A stretch of DNA of 56,755 bases, taken from the NCBI RefSeq assembly GCF_000723405.1, contig NZ_CCAE010000027.1, forward strand, positions 1-56,755, in the 5' to 3' direction. The notes beneath the pieces were generated by a model. It saw only the letters and a program-made list of their open reading frames with translations, did not search any database and was not told the origin of the DNA. Below, one piece after another: positions 24,175-35,723 of this stretch. A program made the translations under genes and the position numbers. Source of the DNA: Hydrogenophaga intermedia. GTDB taxonomy: Bacteria; Pseudomonadota; Gammaproteobacteria; Burkholderiales; Burkholderiaceae_C. Position 1 is the first letter of the stretch; each line of letters begins with the position of its first letter.

Positions 24175-24205
24175 ATTGTGCGACAGCCCCCCCGCCATCG
24201 GTCAA
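24175..24205 (-). promoter_or_regulatory. Probable oxyR promoter, leaderless
   Basis: On the minus strand TTGACC (24205-24200) and CACAAT (24180-24175) are 19 bp apart, a long spacer. The -10 lies only 7 nt from the oxyR ATG, so transcription likely starts at the start codon. Confidence 0.4.
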
Positions 24206-24296
24206 TTGGCCGGGGCGAATTCGTGCATTGGCGGCATGGCATGGCGCTGCACGGTGCGACAGCATCGCGCTACGCCCCCGTTCACCGATCGCTCCG

Positions 24297-24977
24297 ATGC
24301 CCAACGCCGTCTCCGCCCTGCGCGCGCCATCGCGCCATGTCCTGGCCTTTCTTCTGCCACTTGTCCTCGGTCTGACGGCCTGCGGCGGTGGTGGAGACTG
24401 CGTCGAAGAAGATCCGACGACAGCCGCACCGATCGGCGCGCCTTCCGCCCCATCCTCGCCGCCTGCGTCTCCTCCCGCCGACGACCCCGTGGCGGTCTAC
24501 CTCGGTCAATGGGCGGGACCGTGCGACGAGATCCTCACCGAGACCTTCATCACGATCCCGGGACGGATCTACTGGATTGGCGAAGTGATGGTGCAGGAGC
24601 CGGACACCATCGTTTCTCAATGGGTGTCCAGCGGTCGCTCGGACCGGACAGTCATCGAGATCGTGCCGGCACGTCCTGGCGTGCTCACGATGATCAGCAC
24701 GAAACGCGTCTACGGCAACCCCACCTGCAACGGCGCCCCCGAAGAGATACAGCAGTCCCTCACCTCGGAGGCGGCATTCTTGGGCACGAAATTCATCGAC
24801 GGCCGGGACGCCGACAAGTTCGAGATCCGGAATGCCAATGGCACAAGGCTTCAGTTGATGCGGACAGAGGACGATCGGATCTATGAAGGCGACTTCAGCT
24901 TCGGCGGTGATCCGGAGGGATACCCGTACACGATGAAGCGCGACCCGTCCCTCGAGCGCCTGCCCGCCGCGCCTTGA
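24297..24977 (+). CDS. Uncharacterised lipoprotein between oxyR and recG
   Basis: A 226-residue protein with a lipoprotein signal: hydrophobic VLAFLLPLVLGLTAC, lipid-accepting Cys in the LTAC lipobox (about residue 24), then GGGGDC and a Pro/Ser/Ala-rich linker (about 38-62). The mature domain starts AVYLGQWAGPCDEI and has paired cysteines that could form disulfides. I do not recognise a family. It is less GC-rich than neighbours and sits on the opposite strand between two minus-strand genes usually adjacent, so it may be a later arrival. No Shine-Dalgarno is obvious; ATG 24297 is chosen because it gives a proper signal sequence. Confidence 0.7.
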   Translation: MPNAVSALRAPSRHVLAFLLPLVLGLTACGGGGDCVEEDPTTAAPIGAPSAPSSPPASPPADDPVAVYLGQWAGPCDEILTETFITIPGRIYWIGEVMVQEPDTIVSQWVSSGRSDRTVIEIVPARPGVLTMISTKRVYGNPTCNGAPEEIQQSLTSEAAFLGTKFIDGRDADKFEIRNANGTRLQLMRTEDDRIYEGDFSFGGDPEGYPYTMKRDPSLERLPAAP

Positions 24978-24999
24978 GCGGTCGTCCCAGCGCTGGCTT

Positions 25000-27090
25000 T
25001 CAGGCTTTAAGGTATTCGGCCTTGCTGCCCAGCCAGCGCGCCAGGTGCTGCTCGGCCTCGCGCGGGTGGTGTTCCAGCATGGCGTGCGCGGCCTCGCGGG
25101 CCCAGTCGAGCAGGTGGGTGTCGGTGGCCAGGTCGGCGAAGCGCAGCAGCGGCGCGCCCGACTGGCGCGCCCCCAGGAACTCACCCGGGCCGCGGATTTC
25201 CAGGTCGCGCCGCGCGATCTCGAAGCCGTCGTGGGTCTCGACCATGGCCTTCAATCGCTCGCGCGCCGTCTCGCCCAGGCGCCCCCCTTCGGGCGGCGAG
25301 TACATCAGCACGCAGGCCGAGGCTGCCGCGCCGCGCCCCACGCGCCCGCGCAACTGATGCAGTTGCGACAGGCCGAAGCGCTCGGCGTGCTCGATCACCA
25401 TCAGCGAGGCATTGGGCACGTCCACGCCCACCTCGATCACCGTGGTGGACACCAGAACGCCCATCTGCCCCTGCTCGAACAGCGACATCACCGCCTTCTT
25501 TTCGGCCACCGCCATGCGTGAGTGCAGCAGGCCCACCAGCACACCCGGCAAGGCCTGCGACAGCTCGGCGTGAGTGGCGGTGGCGTTGCTCAGGTCCAGG
25601 GCCTCGCTCTCTTCGATCAAGGGGCACACCCAGTACACCTGCCGACCTTCCCCGATCTGACCGCGGATGCGTTCCACCACCTCGGCGCGGCGCGCGTCGC
25701 TCACCACCTTGGTCACGATGGGCGTGCGCCCGGGCGGCAGCTCGTCGATGGTGGAGACGTCCAGATCGGCGTAGTAGCTCATGGCCAGGGTGCGCGGGAT
25801 GGGCGTGGCCGTCATCATCAGCAGGTGCGGCTCCAGCCCCGCCGTGGTCTTGCCGCGCAGCGCCAGCCGCTGTGCCACGCCGAAGCGGTGCTGTTCGTCG
25901 ATGAGCGCCAGCGCCAGACGCTGGAATTGCACCTGCTCCTGGATCACCGCGTGCGTGCCCACCACCAGCGCGGCCTCGCCGCTGGCGATGAGTTCGAGCA
26001 TCTCCGTGCGTTGTTTCTTTTTCTGGCTACCGGTGAGCCAGGCCACGCGCTTGCCCAGCGGCGCCAGCAGCGGCTCCAGCCAGCCGATGAGCTTGCGAAA
26101 GTGCTGCTCGGCCAGAATCTCCGTCGGCGCCATCAGCGCGCACTGCCAGCCCGCGTCGATGGCAATGGCCGCCGCCAGCGCCGCCACCACCGTCTTGCCC
26201 GACCCGACGTCACCCTGCAGCAACCGGTGCATGGGCACCTGGCGCCCCAGGTCGTGCGCGATCTCCTCGCCCACGCGGCGCTGCGCGGCCGTCAGCGCGA
26301 AGGGCAGCACCGCCAACAGTTGTTCGTGCAGGCCCTCACGGCGCAGCGGCAGCGCGGGCGCGCGCAGGGCGTCGCGCTCGCGCTTGGAGACGGCCTGGGA
26401 GAGCTGCTGCGCCAGCAGCTCCTCGGCCTTGAGGCGCTGCCACGCGGGGTGGCTGCCGTCCTCCAGCGCGGCCAGGGACGCGTTGGGCGCCGGGTGATGC
26501 AAGTGCTGCAGACACTCGCGCAGCGTGGGGCTCACGCGCGCCACGCGCTCCAGCGAGGCCAGCAACTCGGGCGGCAGGGTCTCGCGCAGGTCGGCGCGCG
26601 CCAGCGCGCTCACCACGGCCTTGCGCAGATAGACCTGCGGCAGTTGCGCGCTGGTGGGGTAGATGGGCGTGAGTGCGTTCGGCAGTTCCCCCCCCGCCGC
26701 CTTGAACGAGGGGTGCAGCATGGTGTACCCCGCGAATCCACCCTTGAGTTCGCCGCGCGCGCGGATGCGCGCGCCCACCGCCAGCGTCTTCTGGTGCGAA
26801 GGGTAAAAGCTGAAGAAGCGCAGGGTGCAGGTGTCGCTGCCGTCGTCCAGCGTCACCAGCAACTGGCGCCGGCCGCGAAACTGCACCTCGCTGTGCGTGA
26901 CCGTGCCCTCGATCTGCACCACCGTGCCGTCGCGCGCGTCGCGCAGTGCCACGATGCGGGTCTCATCCTCGTAGCGCAGCGGCAGGTGCAGCGCCAGGTC
27001 GATGTCACGCCGCAGGCCCAGCTTGTGCATGGCCTTCTGGGGCGCGGACAGGGCTTTGGTGGGGGCAGCGGTGCTGGCGGGTTCGGCCAT
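25000..27090 (-). CDS. recG: ATP-dependent DNA helicase RecG
   Basis: A 696-residue superfamily-2 helicase that reverses stalled forks and branch-migrates recombination intermediates. The N-terminal wedge/OB domain is at about 40-150. Helicase motifs are [17 protein letters not shown] (Walker A), [13 protein letters not shown] (DEQH box), TATPIPRT and the C-terminal [12 protein letters not shown]. Normal length. Divergent from queA with a 72-bp gap. Confidence 0.95.
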   Translation of the reverse strand: MAEPASTAAPTKALSAPQKAMHKLGLRRDIDLALHLPLRYEDETRIVALRDARDGTVVQIEGTVTHSEVQFRGRRQLLVTLDDGSDTCTLRFFSFYPSHQKTLAVGARIRARGELKGGFAGYTMLHPSFKAAGGELPNALTPIYPTSAQLPQVYLRKAVVSALARADLRETLPPELLASLERVARVSPTLRECLQHLHHPAPNASLAALEDGSHPAWQRLKAEELLAQQLSQAVSKRERDALRAPALPLRREGLHEQLLAVLPFALTAAQRRVGEEIAHDLGRQVPMHRLLQGDVGSGKTVVAALAAAIAIDAGWQCALMAPTEILAEQHFRKLIGWLEPLLAPLGKRVAWLTGSQKKKQRTEMLELIASGEAALVVGTHAVIQEQVQFQRLALALIDEQHRFGVAQRLALRGKTTAGLEPHLLMMTATPIPRTLAMSYYADLDVSTIDELPPGRTPIVTKVVSDARRAEVVERIRGQIGEGRQVYWVCPLIEESEALDLSNATATHAELSQALPGVLVGLLHSRMAVAEKKAVMSLFEQGQMGVLVSTTVIEVGVDVPNASLMVIEHAERFGLSQLHQLRGRVGRGAAASACVLMYSPPEGGRLGETARERLKAMVETHDGFEIARRDLEIRGPGEFLGARQSGAPLLRFADLATDTHLLDWAREAAHAMLEHHPREAEQHLARWLGSKAEYLKA

Positions 27091-27162
27091 GGGACAATTC
27101 TGCCTTCGCCTTTCACACTTTCTCCCCCTCCTTGGAACGGGTCCGTCCGGCCCTCAAGCGAC

Positions 27163-28206
27163 ATGACAATTTCATCAGCCCCCCGCGCCTTCACCCTGAG
27201 CGACTTCGACTTCGCTCTGCCCCCCGAACTCATCGCCCAGCACCCCGCGCCCGAACGCAGCGGCTCGCGCCTGCTCGATGGCAGCGCCACCGCGCCGGTG
27301 GACCGCGTGTTCCGCGAACTGCCCGACCTGCTGAACCCCGGCGACCTGCTGGTCTTCAACGACACCCAGGTCATCAAGGCGCGCCTGTTCGGCCGCAAGG
27401 CCACGGGCGGCGCTCTGGAGCTGCTGGTGGAGCGCGTGCTGCAGAACCACGAGGTGGTGGCGCACATGAAGGTTAGCAAGAAGCCCCTGGTGGGCGCGGT
27501 GGTGGAAATGGACGGCGGCTTCACCGCCGAACTGCTGGGCCGCTGGCCCGACGACGACGGCACCCTGTTCCGCTTCCGCTTCAGCGGCGAACCCCACGCC
27601 CTCATGGCCGCGCACGGCCATGTGCCGCTGCCGCCCTACATCGAACACGGCGACACCGCCGAGGACGAGCGCCGCTACCAGACCGTGTTCGCCAAACACC
27701 CCGGTGCCGTGGCCGCGCCCACTGCCGCGCTGCACTTCGACGAGGCCCTGCTGGCCGCGCTGCGCGCGCGCGGCGTGCACATGGCCGAGGTCACGCTGCA
27801 CGTGGGCGCGGGCACCTTCCAGCCCGTGAAGACTGAGAACATCGCCGAGCACACCATGCACGCGGAGTGGTACCGCGTGCCCGAGCCCACCATCGCCGCG
27901 ATCGAGGCCTGCCGCGCGCGCGGCGCTCGCGTGGTGGCGGTGGGCACCACCACCGTGCGCACGCTGGAGAGCTGGGCCGCCTTCGGCCACACCGAGGGCG
28001 ACACGCAGATCTTCATCACGCCGGGATTCCGCTTCCAGGTGGTGGACCGGCTCATCACCAACTTCCACCTGCCCAGGAGCACGCTGATGATGCTGGTGAG
28101 TGCCTTCGCAGGATACGAGCGCGTGATGGCGCTCTACGCCCACGCCATCGCCCAACGCTACCGCTTCTTCAGCTATGGCGACGCGATGCTGCTGCAACGG
28201 CGCTGA
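27163..28206 (+). CDS. queA: S-adenosylmethionine:tRNA ribosyltransferase-isomerase
   Basis: A 347-residue enzyme that makes epoxyqueuosine on tRNA. Start ATG 27163 gives [38 protein letters not shown]; conserved later motifs include [21 protein letters not shown]-type [16 protein letters not shown] and [17 protein letters not shown]. The partner gene tgt, often directly downstream in betaproteobacteria, is here 5.1 kb away, beyond the dioxygenase operon. Confidence 0.95.
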   Translation: MTISSAPRAFTLSDFDFALPPELIAQHPAPERSGSRLLDGSATAPVDRVFRELPDLLNPGDLLVFNDTQVIKARLFGRKATGGALELLVERVLQNHEVVAHMKVSKKPLVGAVVEMDGGFTAELLGRWPDDDGTLFRFRFSGEPHALMAAHGHVPLPPYIEHGDTAEDERRYQTVFAKHPGAVAAPTAALHFDEALLAALRARGVHMAEVTLHVGAGTFQPVKTENIAEHTMHAEWYRVPEPTIAAIEACRARGARVVAVGTTTVRTLESWAAFGHTEGDTQIFITPGFRFQVVDRLITNFHLPRSTLMMLVSAFAGYERVMALYAHAIAQRYRFFSYGDAMLLQRR

Positions 28207-28218
28207 GCCCGCGAAGGC

Positions 28219-28653
28219 TCAAGGCGTCTGCAGGCGGCTGATGTACTCGATCAGCGTCAGGATGCGCGCGCGCACCACCTCGGCCGGTTCGTAAAGACCG
28301 CGCGCTTCGCGCAGACGCTGCCCCTCTTCGATGCGGTACTCGCGCCCCCAGATCGGCATGTCGCGCACGCCGTGGCTGGGTATGGCGGCCGTGCCTTCGA
28401 TCACCGCGTACATGCGGTTGACCGGCAATACACCACCGTTCTTCTTCGCCAGTTGCGACAGATCCGGCGGGCTCTTCTGCAACAGGCCACCGAGCGGGCC
28501 GTTGCCCTTGCCGTCCACGCCGTGACACGCAGCGCAGTTGTCGGTGAACTCCAGCTTGCCCAGATCGACGCTGGCCTGCGGCGCCTGCGCCTGTGCGGCC
28601 AGGGCGCCCAGCAGGCCGGCGAGCAAGACGGTGCCTTTGATCGTTCTTTCCAT
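28219..28653 (-). CDS. Periplasmic monohaem cytochrome c
   Basis: A 144-residue class I cytochrome c. Signal peptide at residues 1-23 (MERTIKGTVLLAGLLGALAAQAQA), haem motif CAACH at C40-H44, probable distal ligand Met in RDMPIWG. Start ATG 28653 follows GGAGG at good spacing. It ends the dioxygenase gene cluster but is separated from the ferredoxin gene by 132 bp, so it could have its own promoter. Electron transfer to or from a periplasmic partner is expected; a direct role in the dioxygenase is unproven. Confidence 0.85.
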   Translation of the reverse strand: MERTIKGTVLLAGLLGALAAQAQAPQASVDLGKLEFTDNCAACHGVDGKGNGPLGGLLQKSPPDLSQLAKKNGGVLPVNRMYAVIEGTAAIPSHGVRDMPIWGREYRIEEGQRLREARGLYEPAEVVRARILTLIEYISRLQTP

Positions 28654-28785
28654 GAGATGCCTCCAGTGGGGTTGAATCGAAGGCATCACCATCAAACCGT
28701 GGCGATGAACCCTCGAATTCATCCTAGGAGGCGCGCACCCCGCCCATGTTGACGCGGCGCAAGTTGCGCGTGCACCCCGCTGGCG

Positions 28786-29103
28786 TCAGCCCAGGGCCAG
28801 ATAGACCCGCCCGCCCTCCACCTTCACCGGCCAGGTCCGCAGCGCCTCGGTCGCCGGCGCGCAGGTGGGTGCGCCGCTGCGCACGTCGAAGCGGCCCTGG
28901 TGAAAGGGGCACTCGATCTCATGCCCCTCCAGAAAGCCGTCGCACAGCTTGGCGTGGCCGTGCGTGCAGACGTTGTCGGTGGCGAAGACCTCGCCATCGA
29001 TCGCGAACAAGGCGATGTCGTGCCCCACGGGGGCGACGGGAATGCCCGCGCCCTCGAACAGCTCGGCCTCGGCGGCCACGTCGGTCCATTGGGTGGTGGT
29101 CAT
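28786..29103 (-). CDS. Rieske [2Fe-2S] ferredoxin of the ring-hydroxylating dioxygenase
   Basis: A 105-residue soluble Rieske protein with ligands C46-x-H48 (CTHGHAKLCDG) and C65-x2-H68 (CPFHQGRFD). It resembles the ferredoxins of naphthalene dioxygenase and salicylate 5-hydroxylase (NagAb type) and should carry electrons to the alpha subunit at 30974-32269. No ferredoxin reductase gene is in this operon, so a reductase from elsewhere must serve it. Confidence 0.88.
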   Translation of the reverse strand: MTTTQWTDVAAEAELFEGAGIPVAPVGHDIALFAIDGEVFATDNVCTHGHAKLCDGFLEGHEIECPFHQGRFDVRSGAPTCAPATEALRTWPVKVEGGRVYLALG

Positions 29104-29122
29104 GGTGTTCGCCTCCGTGACA

Positions 29123-30109
29123 TCAATCGGGCCGCAGGCCGGCGCGCTGGATCACCGGGCGCCAACGCGCCTCTTCCTCGCGCATGAAACGCCCCAGCTC
29201 CTCGGGCGTGCTGGCGATGACATCGAAGTACTGGCCCTTGAGCTTCTCCACCACCTCGGGCTCGCGCAGCACGGCCACCAGGGCCTGGTTCATGCGTTGC
29301 ACGATGGCCGGCGGCGTGCCGGCCGGTGCCATGTAGGCAAACCAGGGCGCGGCCTGGATGTCGGGCACACCGGACTCCTTGAGCGTAGGCACGTCGGGCA
29401 GCAGCGCCGAGCGTTCGGCTGAGGTGATGGCCAGCACCTTGAGCTTGCCGGCCTTGGCCTGCGGCATCACCGTGGCGCCCGGCAGGCAGGCGAAGTGCAC
29501 GTCGCCCTGCAGCATGGCGGTGACGGCCTGGCTCGACGAGGCATAGGGGATGTGCACCGCGAAGGAGTTGGTCTTCGCCTTGAGCAGCTCCACGCCCAGG
29601 TGGGAGATGGAGCCATTGCCGGTGGAGGCGAAGTTGAACTGGCCCGGCTTCGCGCGCATGGCATCCAGCCAGCCCTTCACCGAATCCACGCCCATGCCGA
29701 TGGAAGCGGCGCAGACGTTGGGCGAGCTCACGGCCAGCGTGACGGGCGTCAGTTCGCGAAACGGGTCGTAGCGCAGGTTCTTGAAGAGGATGGTGTTGTA
29801 GACCAAGGGCGCGTTGACCGACAGCAGAAAGGTCTGCCCGTCGGGCGTGGCTTTGGCCACGTGCTCGGTGCCCGCGTTGCCGCCGGCACCGGGCCGGTTT
29901 TCCACGATGAAGCTCTGGCCCAGGCGCGCGCTCAGGCGCTCATTGACGATGCGCGCCAGGATGTCGGGTGAGGAACCGGGGCCGTAGGGCACCACCACGC
30001 GCACGGGGCGCTGCGGCCAATCGGGCGCTTGCGCCTGGGCCAGCGCGGCGAAGCCGCCCAGCGCGAGGCCGGCGAGCAGCGCGGCGCATGTCCTGTTGAA
30101 TCGTGTCAT
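29123..30109 (-). CDS. TctC/Bug-family periplasmic solute-binding protein
   Basis: A 328-residue protein: signal peptide ([27 protein letters not shown]) then the family opening WPQRPVRVVVPYGPGSSPDILARIV. The family captures carboxylates, often for tripartite tricarboxylate transporters; no membrane components are encoded here, typical of orphan Bug proteins in this group. Its start overlaps the stop of the upstream chorismate-mutase-like gene (ATGA). A role in taking up the aromatic acid oxidised by this operon is inferred. Confidence 0.88.
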   Translation of the reverse strand: MTRFNRTCAALLAGLALGGFAALAQAQAPDWPQRPVRVVVPYGPGSSPDILARIVNERLSARLGQSFIVENRPGAGGNAGTEHVAKATPDGQTFLLSVNAPLVYNTILFKNLRYDPFRELTPVTLAVSSPNVCAASIGMGVDSVKGWLDAMRAKPGQFNFASTGNGSISHLGVELLKAKTNSFAVHIPYASSSQAVTAMLQGDVHFACLPGATVMPQAKAGKLKVLAITSAERSALLPDVPTLKESGVPDIQAAPWFAYMAPAGTPPAIVQRMNQALVAVLREPEVVEKLKGQYFDVIASTPEELGRFMREEEARWRPVIQRAGLRPD

Positions 30110-30486
30110 GTCTTGTCTCCTGGTTCGACGTCGCTCATCTCGGTGAAGTCCCGCTGTTCACGGGCGATGAAGCCCGCAATCAGCGCGCGGTAGCAGGCCT
30201 CCACCACCTCGGGGTAGGCGCCGTGCCGCTCGGCCAGGGCGATGACCTTGTCGATCACCTCCTGCTGGCGCGCCGGCGCCGACACCTGGAAGGCGTCGCG
30301 CTTGAAACGCGCCGCGTCCTTCACATAGCGGCCCCGCTCGGCGAGCAGGGCCACGATCTTTTCGTCCAGCGCGTCGATGTTCTCGCGCACCTCGGCCAGG
30401 TGGCGGCACAGCGGCACGTAGGTCGGGTCATTGAACCGCCGCAGCGGGCCGCCGTGGGGATCGGGCTCCTGCCTGTTCCGGGTCAT
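30106..30486 (-). CDS. Chorismate mutase / isochorismate-pyruvate lyase-like protein
   Basis: A 126-residue AroQ-fold protein: [19 protein letters not shown] (27-45), [14 protein letters not shown] (49-62), SAPARQ and a C-terminal helix [18 protein letters not shown] (94-111). The pattern LA-[IV]-RE-x-ID..., YVK-x-A-x-RFK, AP-x-R is closer to PchB (isochorismate to salicylate plus pyruvate) than to housekeeping chorismate mutases. Candidate catalytic residues are R34, R51, K62 and E110 or Q111. It overlaps both the beta-subunit gene and the binding-protein gene by ATGA, so it is a true member of the dioxygenase operon. Activity is not established: it may cleave, rearrange or only bind a cyclic carboxylate. 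Confidence 0.75.
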   Translation of the reverse strand: MTRNRQEPDPHGGPLRRFNDPTYVPLCRHLAEVRENIDALDEKIVALLAERGRYVKDAARFKRDAFQVSAPARQQEVIDKVIALAERHGAYPEVVEACYRALIAGFIAREQRDFTEMSDVEPGDKT

Positions 30487-30977
30487 ATCGGGTAGATGAT
30501 GGCGTTGGGGATCATTTCGCTGTCGTACACACACAGGCGCTGCGCGAACTTCAGGCCCTGTGGGGTGCGCACCACCACGTCGAGGTAGCGGCCCACGTTG
30601 AACACGGTGCTGGGCCCGTCGAGCTTGGTGCGGAACACCGCGTAGTTGGCCTCGCAGTGCAGCGCGCCCTGCCCGTCCACGCGGCGCACCAGCGGCGCGC
30701 CGACCACATGGCGCTGGTAGTACGGGTCGTGGAACAGCGTCTCCTTGATGCCGTAGACGCGGTCGCGCAGCATGGCCTGGCTCTCGAAGGACAGCGTGGC
30801 CAGCGGAAAGCCGCGTTCGTGGTTCTCGCGCGGCTGCAGCTTGTAGACACAGTCCTCGGTGAAGAAGCCGGGCCACAGGTCCCACTGGCCGCTGTCCACC
30901 GCCGAGGCGTAGTCGGCGTACAGGGCCTGCAGCTCGTGGTACAGGCCCAGGTCCAGGGGGGCGGCGTCGCGGTTCAT
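30483..30977 (-). CDS. Ring-hydroxylating dioxygenase, small (beta) subunit
   Basis: A 164-residue SnoaL/NTF2-fold subunit ([36 protein letters not shown] at 12-46), typical beta-subunit length. It packs with alpha as an alpha3beta3 hexamer and helps structure rather than catalysis. It resembles the small subunit of salicylate 5-hydroxylase (NagH type). ATGA overlaps on both sides. Confidence 0.88.
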   Translation of the reverse strand: MNRDAAPLDLGLYHELQALYADYASAVDSGQWDLWPGFFTEDCVYKLQPRENHERGFPLATLSFESQAMLRDRVYGIKETLFHDPYYQRHVVGAPLVRRVDGQGALHCEANYAVFRTKLDGPSTVFNVGRYLDVVVRTPQGLKFAQRLCVYDSEMIPNAIIYPI

Positions 30978-32269
30978 TGCGGGGCCTCCATCACCTGGCG
31001 CCAGTAGGCGTACATGCCGCGGATGAGCGTTTCGGTGACCATGTGGTCGGTCTCGCCCACCTCGCGCCCGCCCAGTTCGGCCAGCGCGCGGTGCGCCGGC
31101 TTGCTGTCGAAAGCCTGCTGCGAGAACTCGATCACCTCGCCGTCGTCGGCGCTGACGAAGCCGGCCGGGCCAAACAGGTTGGCCTGGCGAAGGCGGCGCT
31201 GGGTCATCTCGGGCGTGTCGTCCTCGAAGCCGAAATGCGTCCAGACGAAGTCGAAGGCGCCGTGCCCGTCGGGCTGGATGTGCCGCGTGGACACGCTGTT
31301 GACCTGCTGCTGGAAGATCACGCTGGGAAACAGCGTGGTCATGACCGCCGTGGGGCCGCCCCACCAGGGCTCGGGCACGATGTCGAGGAAGCGCGGGTCC
31401 TCCAGCTGCATGCTGGATTTGAAGCTGGAGACCTGGGTCACCTGCGCGGCGTTGCCCGTGGCCTGGCCCGCGCTGCCGCGCGTGGAGATCATGGCCGCGT
31501 GGCGGTGGTGCGCGTCCATGCGAAGCTCGGACTTGTTGTCCGCGCGCCAAAGCCCGAAGGTGACGAACCAGGTGTGCAGCAGGCCCGGGTGGTACGGGTC
31601 CTTGATGTTCTCTTGCATCAGCTTCCAGTTGCCCGGAATGCGCTGGCGGTTGTAGCCCAGGATCTTGAGTTTTCGGCCGTCGAACAGGCGGTCGAAATAG
31701 CGCAGGATGGTCGGCCCCATGTAGTCCTCCAGCGACTCGACTTCATGGTCGAAGGAGGCGAACACCACGCCGCCACGCACGGCCACCTTCAGCCGCGTGA
31801 GGTGGTGCTGCTTCGGGTCGAAGTCCGCCGGCATGCCGCCCTTGACCTGCCCGTCCTGGCGCACGCCGCGGCGCAGCGGCACGCCCTGCAGGCTGCCGTC
31901 CAGCGCGTAGCTCCACTGGTGGTAGGGGCAGACGAATTCCTTCCTGTTGCCGTGGCGTTCGCGGCAGAAGCGCATGCCGCGGTGGGCGCACACGTTCTCC
32001 ACCACATGCACCGCGCCGTCCTCGGCGCGCACCATGATCACGGAACGCTCGCCCACCACCGAGCGGCGGTAGTCGCCCGGGTTCGGAATCTCCGCCTCCA
32101 GGCCCACGTAGCACCAGTGGCCCCGGTAGAAGAAGCGCTCGAGCTCGCGCTGGTGGCGCGACGGATCGGTGTAAACGGCGAAGGGGATGCGGCTGGTGTC
32201 GCCGGCTTCCCAGTGCAGGGCGTCGGGCGCGTCGCCGGGGCACGCGCCGTTGGCGGGCGTGGGGTTCAT
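30974..32269 (-). CDS. Ring-hydroxylating dioxygenase, large (alpha) subunit, salicylate 5-hydroxylase-like
   Basis: A 431-residue Rieske oxygenase. The Rieske centre is C94-x-H96 (CAHRGMRFC) and C114-x2-H117 ([12 protein letters not shown]); the mononuclear iron site is D224-PY-H227-PGLL-H232. The stretch [30 protein letters not shown] resembles salicylate 5-hydroxylase (NagG) and related benzoate-type hydroxylases, so the substrate is probably a hydroxy- or amino-benzoate; the exact one cannot be read from sequence. First gene of the operon, divergent from a LysR regulator. Confidence 0.85.
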   Translation of the reverse strand: MNPTPANGACPGDAPDALHWEAGDTSRIPFAVYTDPSRHQRELERFFYRGHWCYVGLEAEIPNPGDYRRSVVGERSVIMVRAEDGAVHVVENVCAHRGMRFCRERHGNRKEFVCPYHQWSYALDGSLQGVPLRRGVRQDGQVKGGMPADFDPKQHHLTRLKVAVRGGVVFASFDHEVESLEDYMGPTILRYFDRLFDGRKLKILGYNRQRIPGNWKLMQENIKDPYHPGLLHTWFVTFGLWRADNKSELRMDAHHRHAAMISTRGSAGQATGNAAQVTQVSSFKSSMQLEDPRFLDIVPEPWWGGPTAVMTTLFPSVIFQQQVNSVSTRHIQPDGHGAFDFVWTHFGFEDDTPEMTQRRLRQANLFGPAGFVSADDGEVIEFSQQAFDSKPAHRALAELGGREVGETDHMVTETLIRGMYAYWRQVMEAPQ

Positions 32270-32349
32270 GGTCTTGTCTCCTCGGTGGGGCGAGCGGCTA
32301 TGGTGGCGCGCTCCACGTCATCCGGCAACGGAATCCGGGTGATACAAGA

Positions 32350-34495
<2,146 letters not shown>

Positions 34496-34541
34496 TCCGC
34501 ACCGAAGCGAAATCCCATCGCGCGCGATTAAGCTGCGCGCG

Positions 34542-35723
34542 ATGAACACGCCCGCGATCCCCCGCCAAGTCCTCCCCGTCCTGGTCTTTGCCCAGTTCGC
34601 GGGCACCTCGCTCTGGTTCGCGGTCAACGCGGTCATGCCCGATCTGCAGCGCGAGCTGGGCTGGGCCACCAGCGCCGTGGGCACGCTCACCTCGGCGCTG
34701 CAGTTCGGCTTCATCGCGGGCACGCTGGTGTTCGCGCTGCTGGCCATCGCCGACCGCTTCCCGCCGCGCCTGGTGTTCCTGGTCTGCGCGCTGGCGGGCG
34801 CGGCCTGCACCGTGGGCGCCTGGTGGATGGTGCGCGAGTACACCGCCCTGCTGCTGTGGCGCTTCGCCACCGGCTTCTTCCTCGCCGGCATCTACCCCGT
34901 GGGCATGAAGATCGCCGCTCAGTGGTACAGCAAGGGCCTGGGCGGCGCGCTGGGGCTGCTGATCGCCGCGCTGGTGGTGGGCTCGGCGAGCGCTCACGCG
35001 CTACGTGCTCTCGGTGACGCCCTGCCCTGGCCCACGCTGATGCTGGGCGTGGCCGCACTGGCGGCATTCGGTGGTGTGTTGCTGTACCTGGCCATCGGCG
35101 ACCCGCCCGGCGCACTGGCGCGCGTGAGCCAGTTGCAGTGGCGCGCGCTCGGCACGGTGTGGACGGACGCGCGCGTGCGCTCTTCGGTGCTGGGCTACTT
35201 CGGCCACATGTGGGAGCTCTACACCATGTGGGTCATGGTGCCGCTGATCCTGGCCACGCGGCTGACGGGCACCGACCTGTCCTGGGCCGCGTTCTGGGTG
35301 CTGGGCGCCGGCGCCATCGGCTGCGCGGCGGGCGGCTGGGTCGCGCAGCGCTGGGGCAGTGCGCGCGTGGCGGGCACGCAGCTCGCCATCAGCGGCGCCT
35401 GCTGCCTGGCCGCCCCGCTGCTGCTGGGCGCGCCCGACGCGGCCTTCTACGCCTGGCTGGTGCTCTGGGGCATCACGGTGTCGGGCGATTCGCCGCAGTT
35501 CAGCACGCTGACCGCGCGCAACGCGCCGCCGCAGGCCGTGGGCAGCGTGCTCACGCTGACCAACAGCATCGGCTTCGGCATCAGCATCGTCAGCATCCTG
35601 CTGTTCGTGTGGCTGGCCGAATCCGTGTCGATGGGCGCGCTGCTGCCCTGGCTGGCCATCGGCCCCGTGCTGGGCTTGTGGGCGCTGCGCCCGCTGCTGG
35701 CCGAGGAACGCGCCGGGCGCTGA
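34542..35723 (+). CDS. MFS transporter, substrate unknown
   Basis: A 393-residue protein with about twelve hydrophobic segments; MFS-type loops such as AIADRFPPRLVF between helices 2 and 3 are present. ATG 34542 (MNTPAIPRQVLPVLVFAQF) is favoured over in-frame upstream starts that overlap tgt. It resembles nitrate/cyanate-type or drug-type MFS proteins only generally, so substrate is not assigned. Convergent with the NAGGN operon: its stop abuts the stop of the M42 peptidase gene. Confidence 0.8.
   Translation: MNTPAIPRQVLPVLVFAQFAGTSLWFAVNAVMPDLQRELGWATSAVGTLTSALQFGFIAGTLVFALLAIADRFPPRLVFLVCALAGAACTVGAWWMVREYTALLLWRFATGFFLAGIYPVGMKIAAQWYSKGLGGALGLLIAALVVGSASAHALRALGDALPWPTLMLGVAALAAFGGVLLYLAIGDPPGALARVSQLQWRALGTVWTDARVRSSVLGYFGHMWELYTMWVMVPLILATRLTGTDLSWAAFWVLGAGAIGCAAGGWVAQRWGSARVAGTQLAISGACCLAAPLLLGAPDAAFYAWLVLWGITVSGDSPQFSTLTARNAPPQAVGSVLTLTNSIGFGISIVSILLFVWLAESVSMGALLPWLAIGPVLGLWALRPLLAEERAGR

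Noticed and set aside
25522..27162. A long plus-strand extension upstream of queA
   Set aside because: It is antisense to recG; the queA homology begins at ATG 27163.
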